In this document: positions 54,682-64,000 of the stretch, one piece after another
How positions within the stretch are numbered: the first letter of the stretch is position 1
Layout: every line of letters begins with the position of its first letter
NCBI RefSeq assembly: GCF_012489685.1
Contig: NC_080044.1
Coordinates: 28,438,369-28,502,368, forward strand
DNA: 64,000 nucleotides
Origin: Lotus japonicus
Lineage: Eukaryota > Streptophyta > Magnoliopsida > Fabales > Fabaceae
Direction of reading: 5' to 3'
The notes under the pieces: model-generated
Databases searched by the model: none
What the model saw: only the letters and a program-made list of their open reading frames with translations
What the model was told of the DNA's origin: nothing
Program-made: the position numbers and the translations under genes

Positions 54682-57600
54682 ATGGAAATACCACATGGGT
54701 GTTGGGAAATGTGGGTCGAAGAGGCACTTGGGACCCTTAATTCTCTCAAAGTCCTTCGGTCTCTAAGACCCATTTGCCTCCGCAAGGGCGAGCCACCTTC
54801 ACATTCTCTGGAATCTGCGGTTGGTGAAGGTGCACTCGAGGTGTTTGATGAAATGCAGCAGTGGGATAGGTCCTCTGTTGAAGTGGAGATTAGTGAGTCC
54901 ACGTTTTGTAGATGGATGAATGACACCCCAAGTTCTGGTACGGCTTTGAAATTACGTGTGTTTTATTAAGGATTAATTAAAGGGTAAATGAAGGGTATAA
55001 AGTTACCTGTGACCGAAAAAAGGGTATAAAGTTACCTTGCTAAGTTTAGTGTTTTTCTTCTAGCCTGTTTGGTTTTAAAAGTTAATGTATGTATATGAAG
55101 AGTTTTAAGATATGTAGTGTAATTATCATTAAAAATAGAAAAAATGTAAATAGATACATTAAGATAATTACACTACATATCCTATGCTTGTTAAGAGAAT
55201 TATAAGATACTTGTAGGAATTATTGATTCCAAACAAATCTAAATGCATAAGTTTTCCTTGCCTCACTTCATTCTTGTGACTTGCAGAAATTGGGATTGCT
55301 TTGTTTTCTCAAGCGTATTGAATATATATTGTGTTCTGTTCTGGTTACAGATGTTAATGTACACCTTTTTTTTTGGGTATAGGTGATGACATTATTCATA
55401 GTCCAGTTGCTGGTGATGATCAACCAAGGGCATCTCGTGACAAGTTTAAAAAATTAATTTTGTTTTCTGGAAATGATTATCTAGGATTGAGTTCCCATCC
55501 GACTATTGGAAGGGCTGCTGCAAAGGTGTGTTTGGGAATTTCAAATAGTTTTTCGTTCACTTTCTTCTGAGTTTTTAGCTTTAAGTCCTTGTTTCTTCAG
55601 TTTTCTTAGTTGAAGATAATTGCCATTATTTTTATTGTTCCAAATCAGGCAGCTCAAGAGCATGGGATGGGACCAAGGGGTTCTGCCCTTATTTGTGGAT
55701 ATACCAATTATCATAGGCTGCTAGAGTCAAGCTTGGCAGATTTGAAAAAGAAAGAGGTAAAGACAACTTTCAAGAACTCCTTAAACTGTTCTGGTTTTGT
55801 TATTAGCTCTGCTTTGTACCTTGACTAAAGAATACTTAATTGATGGTTATGATTAAACTTGAGAATCAAGATGTTAGAGAAACTCAGAATTGTAAAAAGT
55901 GTTTATCATTGATGATTGAAAAGCTAATGATACAAGAGACTGATTACAACTTATATAGAACTCTATAGCTTGTTCAACAAGCTTAACAAACTCAAACTCT
56001 AACTGACTCAGTTGACAGCTAAGCATCTAACTAACTCAGTTGACAGCTAAGCATAACCGCATAGCCTAACTGAATTGCCAGCTCATTATAACAACCCTAG
56101 TGCTGACTGTTAGTACAGTCAGCAACTACTAAAGTGTAACTCTGTACACATTCATACAATGTACTCTAATATCCTCCCGCAAACTCAAGGTGGGTGGGAA
56201 ACCAGTTTCTCACACACATTGAGTTTGTTTCTAAGAGCCTCAAAACGAGTAGGAGAAAGAGCCTTGGTGAATATATCAGCAAGCTGATCAATAGAAGGCA
56301 CATGCTGCACATGAAGAGAATTATTGAGAACTTTTTCCCTGACAAAGAAGATATCAAGTTCCATATGCTTGGTGCGGGTGTGCAACACAGGATTATGAGT
56401 TAAGGCCACTGCTCCCATATTATCACAGTAAATTCTTGGAGTAGAAAATGGAACATGAAGCTCATGAAGTAAGGATTGAATCCAAAGCAATTCTGCAGAC
56501 GTATTGGCCAGACTTCTGTACTCTGCCTCAGTGCTAGAACGAGCTACCAGAGTTTGTTTCTTGGAAGCCCATGAAACCAAGTTAGGACCAAAGAAAATAC
56601 AAGATCCGGAAGTGGACCTCCTATCATCAGGATCTGAGCCCCAATCAGCATCACAAAAAGCCTCCAAAGACACTAGTGAAGATAGAGAACAGGGCCTAAT
56701 GTGTAAACCATGATGAATAGCCCCTTTGAGATACCTAAGAATCCTTTTTACTGCCTTCCAATGTTCTTCCAGAGGTTGACTAAGAAACTGGCAGACTTTA
56801 TTAACTGAGTAGCTTATTTCTGGCCTAGTCAAGGTAGCATACTGCAATGCCCCAACTATAGATCGGTAAAGAGTTGGATTTTCAAAATAATCTGCACCAA
56901 ATTTACTTAGTTTTGCACCACTAACCATTGGTGTTGAGATCCCCTTAGCATCAGCCATATCTGCTCTTTCCAGCAAATCACCAATATACTTGGACTGAGT
57001 TAAAAGAAGAGATCTATCCTGAAGATGTTGGACTTGTACACCAAGAAAATAATCCAACTTGCCCAATTGCTTTAAAGCAAATTCTGAATCAAGTTTAGTA
57101 ACAATTTGTTGAACCAGTGAAAGAGAATTCCCAGTGATGATTATATCATCAACATAGACTAGGACATAAACACAATCTGTTGCTGTGTGGAGAGTGAAGA
57201 GAGAAGGATCACAACAGCTAGGTTTGAAACCATTTCTGATCAAAGCAGCCCTCAATTTCTCAAACCAAGCCCTTGGAGCTTGTTTGAGACCATACAAAGC
57301 TTTATTAAGCTTGCAAACCAGCTGCTTATCTTCTTGCTGAAAACCTGGTGGTTGTACCATATAAACTTCTTCTTGAAGGGCACCATGAAGGAAAGCATTA
57401 TTCACATCAAGTTGGTGAATATGCCAATGTTTAGTAACAGCCAAGGAAAGAATAAGCCTGATTGTGACTGGCTTTACAACTGGTGAGAAGGTTTCAGCAT
57501 AATCAAAACCATGCACTTGATCATACCCCTTGGCCACTAGCCTAGCTTTATACCTATTGACAGAACCATCTGGATTTTCTTTCACCCTAAACACCCATTT

Positions 57601-60600
57601 GCAACCAATTGCCCTTCTATTCGAAGGAAGAGGAACAAGGGTCCATGTGTTGTTAGCAAGGAGAGCATCATACTCAGCTTGCATAGCCTGAAGCCATTTA
57701 GGATCCTTCAAAGCCTGCTTAGTTGTTGTAGGTTCAACTTGTGTAAGAAGCAATGTAGGGTGAAGCCTAGGTAACACAATCCCTGACTTAGCTCTAGTCT
57801 GCATGGGATGAACATTTCCCTGAGAAATAACAGCTGCTGGTTGCTGAAATATGGACCCTTAGGAAGTAGGAGTGCCTTGAACAGCTGTAGAAGCACCTGA
57901 AGCAATCTACAAAGAGGGCATGGTCTCAACAGATGCAGTAGACCCAACTGCAGAAACAAGTGTACCTGGCTGAGGAGAAGGAACCACTGGAGCAGAATGT
58001 TGCTGCTCTTGGAGAGGAGCCAGTGTGTGACCATGTGGGACCAGTGGTATACAAGAAGAAATTCCCAAAGAAAAAGAGTCAGATACAGAGGAAGGAAACA
58101 ATATAGTGTAAGGAAATCTGAATTCATTGAATTTTACATCTTTGGAAATATAAATCTTTCCATCACTATCTAGACATTTGTATCCTTGATGAGAAGAAGA
58201 GTAACCAAGGAACACACACTCTCTAGACCTGAGCTCTAACTTGGAAGAATTATAGGGCCTCAAGTGAGGATAGCATGCACTTCCAAACACTCTCAAGATA
58301 GAGTAATCAGCTGGAACTTTAAACAGTGTGTGATAAGGGCTGAGATTACTCAAAACTGGTGTTGGAAGCCTATTGATGAGAAAGACAGCTGTAAGGAAAG
58401 CATGATCCCAATATTGGGAAGGCATGTTAGCACAAGCTAGTAATGACAAACCAGTTTCCACTATATGACGATGTTTTCTTTCCACACTTCCATTTTGATG
58501 GTGTGTGTGAGGACATGTAATTCTATGATCTATACCTGTTTTGACAAAGTGAGGAATGAGAGGCTTAAACTCTGTACCTCCATCAGTTTGTACTGATTTC
58601 AGTTTTGTACCAAATTTTAACTCAGCCATTGCCTGGAATTGAAGAAAAACTGAGCTGGTTTCTGACTTTTTCTTAATTGGATATATCCAAGTAAACCTAG
58701 AGTAGGCATCTACACAAGTTAGAAAATAAAGACAACCAGAAGTGCTTTCAACCGATGCAGGACCCCAAAGATCAGTAAAAATTAATTCCAAGGGTGTAGA
58801 ATAACTAGTAGTAGAAGATGAGGATGGTTAACGATGAGACTTAGCAACACAACAAGAATGACAAATATGAAATTTTGATTTATTAGGAATTGGAATCTTA
58901 CAAGTTGACAATGCATTGTGCAGAGCCTCATGATGAGGATGCCCTAATCTATTATGCCATAAGTCATAAGAACTTTGGCTAGGTACAATACTAAAAGCAG
59001 AGTCACTAGGACTTGATACATCAGAATTATTCTTGGAAACAGCAAAAACAGAAGGAAACTGAACAGGAAGAGAATTCTTGAGAAACGTGGAAGAGTGCAT
59101 GCCATCAAAGGAGTACAGGCCATCCTTGCCAAGTGAGCCACGAAGAAGAACTCTAGAAGTGTCCTGTGATTTAACAACACAATGAAAAGGGTGAAACTCA
59201 AAGAAAACTCCATTGTCCTGTGCAAATTTGCTAACACTCACAAGGTTTTTGGTTATATCAGGCACTAACAACAAGTTTTTAAGAGTAAGAGTGGTTTGTG
59301 TGTGATAAGGAGAAGGAAAAGAGGCAGAACCAACAGATTTTATAGCCAAACCTTTACCATTTCCCATCAGGATTTGATCACTACCAGCCACGGACACACT
59401 ATCTGAAACTGCAGAGGCATCATGAGTGACATGATGTGTTGCTCCTGAGTCTGGAAACCAAGTGCCAAGGTTAGAAGCAGAAGATGTTGGTCCTGTGAGC
59501 AACGCCTGTGGTGCTCGAGGATGTGGAGCAGAAGCACGAGGAAACATGCCAAAGGGAAGAGAGGCAGGTGCAGTAGGATACATCATAGCACTTGAAGGAT
59601 AGGTAAAACCAGCACCAAATCCTGCTCCAGTAAACGGAACTCCAAACTGTGCAGGGGAACCAAACTGAGACATGCCTCTGAAAGGAGAGTAACCAAACTG
59701 TGGTAGCATGCCAAAATTAGGATTGAAACCAAGAAGTGAGGCTAAGGCAGCCTGTGGTAGAACACCACTGTGTGAAGGAGACGCAGAAGGAGAAGAACTA
59801 CCACGATGATAACAGATGCTTGCGTCATGGCCATACTTGTGGCAGATCTGACATTGAACAGAACGATCGCCGCCACGTCCACCACGATTTGAACGACCAC
59901 CACGTCCACCGTAGTTATTGTAGCCACCACGATCGCCGCCATAACCGCGTGAGTCACTGGAGCGATTGCGATCATCAGATCCTGACGAGTCAACGCTACT
60001 AGCAGCGTAGTTGACCTCGGAGTGCACCGGCGGTGGAGGCGCAACTGTCGTCGGAGGTGGTGCAGTAGGTGTCGCCGGTGGTGGCGCAACCTGAGGCGAC
60101 GGTGGTGGCGCAGATGCATGAGCGAGAAACGCCGCTGGAGACGAAGCTTGCATCTGACGCACACGCGTGCGTTCCAAACGCGCTTCATGCGCGATGATCA
60201 TCGCTTCAACCTGCGAGATCGAGCAAGGTTGATCGCGATTGTAAACAATCGTCATCAGAGAGCTATAATCATCTGGCAAACCATCAAAGATCGCTTCCAA
60301 GTGCTCGCGATACGAGATCGGGTCGCCAATCGTGACAAGAGCGTTCACGATCGACTTGATGCGTTTGAGAAAATCAGATGAACTCTTCGATCCTTTGGTA
60401 ATGGTTCGCAATTCAGATCGAAGCTGTGTTGATTGCGCAATCGTCTGAGCCTGGAAGAAATCAAGGACAGCTTGCCACACTTCCCACGACTGCTTGCAAT
60501 TCACCACAGTTGGAAGCACAGAAGGCGAGAGTGAAGAGAGAAGCCACGTGAACAACGCTGAATCCTGCTGCTCCCAAACCTGATATGCAGGATTCTCGAC

Positions 60601-63231
60601 TGCATTCTCACGATCTTGCTCACTGAGAAACCGCGGTGGAATCTCTGGATGAACAAGATAACTCTGTAACCTATGTGTACGAACAATGCCTTCAACGTGT
60701 TGCTTCCAGGAGAGAAAATTGGAGTCATCAAGCTTCAGCGTGAGCTTGTGAACCAATGTAGAAGAACTCAACTGTGATTGAGCAACAGCAACCGGAACTG
60801 GCATAGGAATTGCAGAAGCATCATCTGCATGAACTTCATCAGCCATGATGAAGAAGAAGAGAAGAAAAATCAGAAAAGGATCTCAAGGATCGTAGAAGGC
60901 TCTTGATACCATGTTAGAGAAACTCAGAATTGTAAAAAGTGTTTATCATTGATGATTGAAAAGCTAATGATACAAGAGACTGATTACAACTTATATAGAA
61001 CTCTATAGCTTGTTCAACAAGCTTAACAAACTCAAACTCTAACTGACTCAGTTGACAGCTAAGCATCTAACTAACTCAGTTGACAGCTAAGCATAACCGC
61101 ATAGCCTAACTGAATTGCCAGCTCATTATAACAACCCTAGTGCTGACTGTTAGTACAGTCAGCAACTACTAAAGTGTAACTCTGTACACATTCATACAAT
61201 GTACTCTAATACAAGAATCATATGCTGATATTTGCTATAATGGAATACTCTGAATTGACTCAGTTGACAAGTCTATGCATACTTGACTTGTAATTGGTCT
61301 TTTCTCCTAGTTTGAACATTCCTTGATCTTAGTGATTATTAGTCAAGGATATGGAGAAAAAGTGGTGTCCATAGTGATATACCTTGCTGATGTGGAAGAG
61401 AGTTCTGCAAAAGCTTGAAATACATTTATGGCTGGTTGGGTTAGGGAAACCATAATTATTTTGTCAATGTCCCTCACTATTTATAATTATTGCTTCAATA
61501 AAAATGATCACATCTACTTATGGGTTGCTATTAATCGCACTGGAATCACCTATTTTTTCTCTGTCCACCCTCCTTCAATTGTGAGGAACTTATGGGCTAC
61601 ATTCTTCTGAGACTCATCTATTGCATAACGAATTGAATAACTGACCCATATGTGATCATAAGCCTTAATTGTATGAATTGCTAACCCATTTTTGGTTTAA
61701 AATCCATGCTATAGGATTGCCTTCTTTGTCCCACAGGGTTTGCTGCTAATATGGCCTTCATGACAGCATTAGGAAGCATAGCTTCTCTCTTAGCTGGGAA
61801 TAAATTACCTTCAGATGATGAAACAATTGCGGTATTTTCTGATGCATTAAACCATGCGTCAATAATTGATGGTCTTCGTCTTGCTGAGCGGCAAAAAGGT
61901 GTTAAAGTGTACATATATAAACATTGTGACATGTCGCACCTCAATGTGCTCTTGTAAGTACCTTTTACTGAACTTTATATATTCTTCCCGTTTTCCCTTC
62001 TGGTAAGTCTCTCCAAATATTAGCATTATTTTGATATCTATGATTTCAACAGATCTCAATGCAGAATGAGGAGGAAAGTTGTGGTGACTGACAGGTTAGT
62101 CATTTGCTTCTAGCAAAAGAGAACTAGAAAAATGATCAATGTTTGAAATAACTGGTGTTACCTGAATTTCAGTCTTTCACATAGCCTAAACACTATTTGC
62201 ATGTTGGGTACTGCATAAATTTCTCCTACTTTTGTCTCTAGACAATCTCTGGGTTGAAAAATTTTAAAAGTATATGAATTATGAAGAATTAGTCAATCAT
62301 ACGTTATGACTTGAATTAGTCAATCATATTTTTAAGTTCCTTAATGACAAATTTCAATGCTACACTATCTTGTTATTTTTGTTTGTATTGCTGACAGCTA
62401 TGACATTTACTTTGTTCTTTGGATATAATTTTTCATGTGCATTATGGTTTATCTTATTTATTGCAGTTTGTTTAGCATGGATGGAGACTATGCACCAATG
62501 GTTCAGCTTGCAAAACTTCGCAAGAAGCATGACTTTTTGTTAGTCATTGATGATGTAAGACCTCCCATATGTTTTAGCAAATGTCCTTTTCTTCATAAAG
62601 ACTCTTATATGTTGTTATTCTGATCCTTGTATTAAGGGAATACTTAAGAAGATCTTAACATAATATTCATAGAACAGTGATATCATACCATCAATGTTCC
62701 TAGAAAGGAATCACCCATTCACTCTACCATATACTGTCTTCCTGATTGAATGTTTATCTGATACAATCAAAATATGGCTTCTCTCCACTGCAAAGTCTAG
62801 TGCAACTATAAACTGTGAAAATAAAACCTGTGTAATATGTGTATATCCAGGCTCATGGAACATTTGTTTGTGGCAAAAATGGCGGTGGTGTTGCTGAGGA
62901 GTTCAACTGTGAAAAGGATGTGGACATATGCATTGGTACTCTAAGTAAAGCTGCTGGCTGCCATGGAGGATTTATAGCATGCAGGTAACCATTTGAGTGC
63001 ACTTGCTCCTCAAATTAACACTTTAACAGTAAGGAAGATTAGTTTCACACTTTTCTAAGTTTCTGCACAACAATGGCACTACACCGTTTACATTTCATGA
63101 ATAGTTCACCATTGACTTTTACTATTCTATGAATTATTATAGCAAAAGCTGGAAGCTATTAATACAGTCAAGAGGTCGTTCATTCATATTTTCAACTGCT
63201 ACACCAGTCCCAGTTGCTGCTGCTGCTCACG
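54682..63231 (+). CDS. bioF: 8-amino-7-oxononanoate (KAPA) synthase gene, exons 1-8, 3' end missing
   Basis: Pyridoxal-phosphate enzyme that condenses pimeloyl-CoA with L-alanine to give 8-amino-7-oxononanoate, the entry step of biotin assembly; the plant enzyme has been placed in the cytosol or peroxisome. Exons: 54682-54937, 55383-55525, 55649-55756, 61715-61953, 62053-62094, 62467-62554, 62851-62984, 63143-63231, all GT-AG, together 366 codons without a stop (plant enzymes are about 470). Motifs: GNDYLGLSSHP, GMGPRGSALICGYT, DALNHASIIDG, VTDSLFSMDGD, DDAHGTF, and TLSKAAGCHGG with the PLP lysine at about residue 325. The start is the first ATG, matching the orphan copy. Last exons lie beyond 64000 or are lost. 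The leader is split by a Mutator-like element, and intron 3 (55757-61714) holds a copia element. Coding looks intact, but expression may not be. Confidence 0.92.
55872..56171 (-). repeat. Copia 3' LTR
   Basis: 300 bp, TGTTAGAGAAAC...CTCTAATA on the plus strand. The flanking polypurine tract on the minus strand is GCGGGAGGA (56172-56180). LTR reading on the minus strand starts TATTAGAG. Confidence 0.93.
56185..60846 (-). pseudogene. Copia gag-pol polyprotein with three nonsense codons
   Basis: ATG at 60846; one frame to the stop at 56185-56187, with TAA at 58828-58830, TAG at 57907-57909 and TAA at 57859-57861. Gag: UBN2-type domain at about residues 40-200, then zinc knuckle CQICHKYGHDASICYH near 331-346. 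Protease: DSGATHHVT near 465. Pre-integrase: LWHNRLGHPHHEAL near 635. Integrase: PLELIFTDLWGP, then SVQTDGGTEF, and the third acidic residue in HHQNGSVERKHRH. RT: AFLHGALQEEVYM and catalytic YVDDIIITG. RNase H: DADWGSDPDDRRSTSG and SSTEAEYRSLA. No frameshift; only the three stops spoil it. A low-complexity Pro/Ala/Ser and Gly/Arg-rich linker lies between the Gag domain and the zinc knuckle. Confidence 0.92.
60889..60911 (-). promoter_or_regulatory. Primer-binding site of the copia element
   Basis: Minus strand TGGTATCAAGAGCC abuts the LTR end CTCTAACA. It resembles the initiator tRNA-Met site TGGTATCAGAGC with one extra A. Confidence 0.8.
60912..61211 (-). repeat. Copia 5' LTR
   Basis: 300 bp, identical by eye to 55872-56171, followed by the CAAGA duplication. 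Minus-strand transcription would start in it and run against bioF. Confidence 0.93.
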
Positions 63232-63539
63232 GTGAGCTCCAGTGTTGTTACTAGTTCCTATTTTCAAGTATTTGTTGCTTGCCCTAGACCTTCATCTACA
63301 TCAAGTTATATCACACAATTAAAACCATTCATGTGGTTCTAACCTAACAGCTTAAGATTTTGGGATAATTGGTTTTTTGACATGATATCGGAGCCTCTAT
63401 GACCAAGCGATCTAGAGTTCGATCCTTGCTGCCCCCAATTGTTCTAATAAAAAGTTGAATATCAGCACATGGTAGGTGAGCTTGTGCATTGTACACGGTT
63501 TGATAGGTCTAAACCTGCTATTAAACATGTGTATGTGAG

Positions 63540-63853
63540 AAAAAGGACTAGAAATGTGCAAAGTGAATAATACAGGTATCTCTTTGTAATAAGTTATTAG
63601 CTGGAAATTAGGAATATGTGTTAGACTATAAATAGCTCTAGCTTCCTTGGGAAGTTATTCCTTGTAGAACTAGAGTATCGGGAACTGGTTGAGGAACCGG
63701 AGGTTGATCGTTGGGATCAATTTGTAACCCTAGTCACAGTGTTTTTCCCCAAATCAATAATACAATCATTGTCTCTGGTTCAGAATCACCTTGATTCTGA
63801 GTACAGGATCAATTTCTCTGTTCATCTTCTTCGATTTCTTACCAGTGTTATCA
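63540..63853 (+). repeat. 5' LTR (right part) of a further retrotransposon
   Basis: TATA box ACTATAAATAG at 63631-63641, polyadenylation-like AATAATACAATC, and the end ...GTGTTATCA one base before the primer site. The left border could not be set, because the second LTR is outside the window. Confidence 0.55.
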
Positions 63854-63854
63854 C

Positions 63855-63866
63855 TGGTATCAGAGC
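63855..63866 (+). promoter_or_regulatory. Primer-binding site of the retrotransposon at the window end
   Basis: TGGTATCAGAGC, initiator tRNA-Met type, one base after the LTR end. Confidence 0.85.
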
Positions 63867-63909
63867 ACCATCCTGGTGCCTGAGAAAACCACGCACGTTG
63901 CTACTCTGA

Positions 63910-64000
63910 ATGGTGCACACTCGAAGAATGGCCAGAAACGAAACCAGTTGGAGCCAGGAGAGGGAGGAATTGCGACAGGAACGGGAAGAGTTGCGTGCAA
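63910..64000 (+). CDS. Start of a retrotransposon gag, cut by the window end
   Basis: ATG at 63910, 55 bases after the start of the primer site; the 30 codons read MVHTRRMARNETSW followed by charged SQEREELRQEREELRA. The open frame continues off the window. Short basic starts of this kind are common in gypsy-type gag, but family cannot be told. Confidence 0.55.
   Translation, partial: MVHTRRMARNETSWSQEREELRQEREELRA

Larger units (their letters stand above)
55872..61211 (-). mobile_element. Young Ty1/copia element in bioF intron 3
   Basis: 5,340 bp, antisense to bioF, with two 300-bp LTRs that I read as identical and a perfect duplication CAAGA (55867-55871, 61212-61216). Gag-pol is in one frame from 60846 to 56185 but has three nonsense codons. 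The 5' terminal dinucleotide in element orientation is TA, not TG, in both LTRs. Primer site and polypurine tract are recognisable. Identical LTRs mean the insertion is very recent; three stops mean it was probably copied in defective form by enzymes of a relative. Confidence 0.93.

Noticed and set aside
59742..60381. Open frames on both strands rich in Arg/His/Trp opposite the copia gag linker
   Set aside because: They are frame and strand shadows of the Pro/Ala/Ser- and Gly/Arg-rich gag linker; the gag frame has conserved domains and the others have none.
63360..63480. tRNA-like or SINE-like phrase (TATCGGAGCC ... GAGTTCGATCC)
   Set aside because: It has a B-box-like match, but no clear A-box spacing, poly-A/T tail or target duplication; it may equally be a decayed LTR-adjacent sequence.

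Overview
The window is nuclear DNA of a flowering plant, and a legume is my best guess. The evidence is spliced plant genes with GT-AG introns (terpene synthase, cellulose synthase, a biotin-pathway enzyme), AT-rich spacers, and a dense nest of plant transposons: a Sirevirus with a multiple polypurine-tract signature, Tat and chromovirus Ty3/gypsy elements, Ty1/copia, hAT, CACTA, Mutator-like and Stowaway elements. The legume call rests on the Sirevirus LTR style and general resemblance only, so the species cannot be fixed.

Layout. 1-5073: 3' half of a Sirevirus (ENV-like ORF, antisense small ORF, polypurine tracts, 3' LTR) that landed in the end of a terpene synthase exon. 5074-7892: the rest of that terpene synthase, now a pseudogene. 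8374-19005: C-terminal part of a cellulose synthase pseudogene, with a hAT in an intron and an 8.7-kb Tat retrotransposon (10218-18896, minus strand, TSD GTCAA) in the last exon. The Tat element has gag, protease and antisense ORFs but no visible reverse transcriptase, and itself holds a 1.05-kb insertion (TSD CCCTC). 19285 to about 21870: minus-strand copia remnant with a hAT in its RNase H region (TSD ATGTGTTT). 23408-32099: young chromovirus with nearly identical 2.55-kb LTRs and TSD CAACA, but almost no gag. 32490-34437: Tat pol remnant abutting an LTR in the opposite orientation. 36833-37212: a second terpene synthase fragment, one exon with a frameshift. 39130-43150 and 48859-52863: two roughly 4-kb solo LTRs of one family (TSDs AGGAG and CAACC).

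The right third holds the only gene that still looks intact: a plant 8-amino-7-oxononanoate (KAPA) synthase gene, bioF type, exons 1-8 at 54682-63231, running off or broken beyond the right edge. Its first exon also exists as an orphan copy (47237-47492). The 5' leader of each copy has been split by a different DNA transposon: a CACTA element carrying CTP synthase exons (43312-47165, TSD AAC) and a Mutator-like, Pack-MULE-type element (48274-54664, 10-bp TSD). Intron 3 of the main copy carries a 5.3-kb copia element with identical LTRs (55872-61211). Another LTR retrotransposon begins at the window's right end.

No RNA genes, CRISPR arrays or prokaryote-type operons were seen. All coordinates and divergence counts were read by eye.
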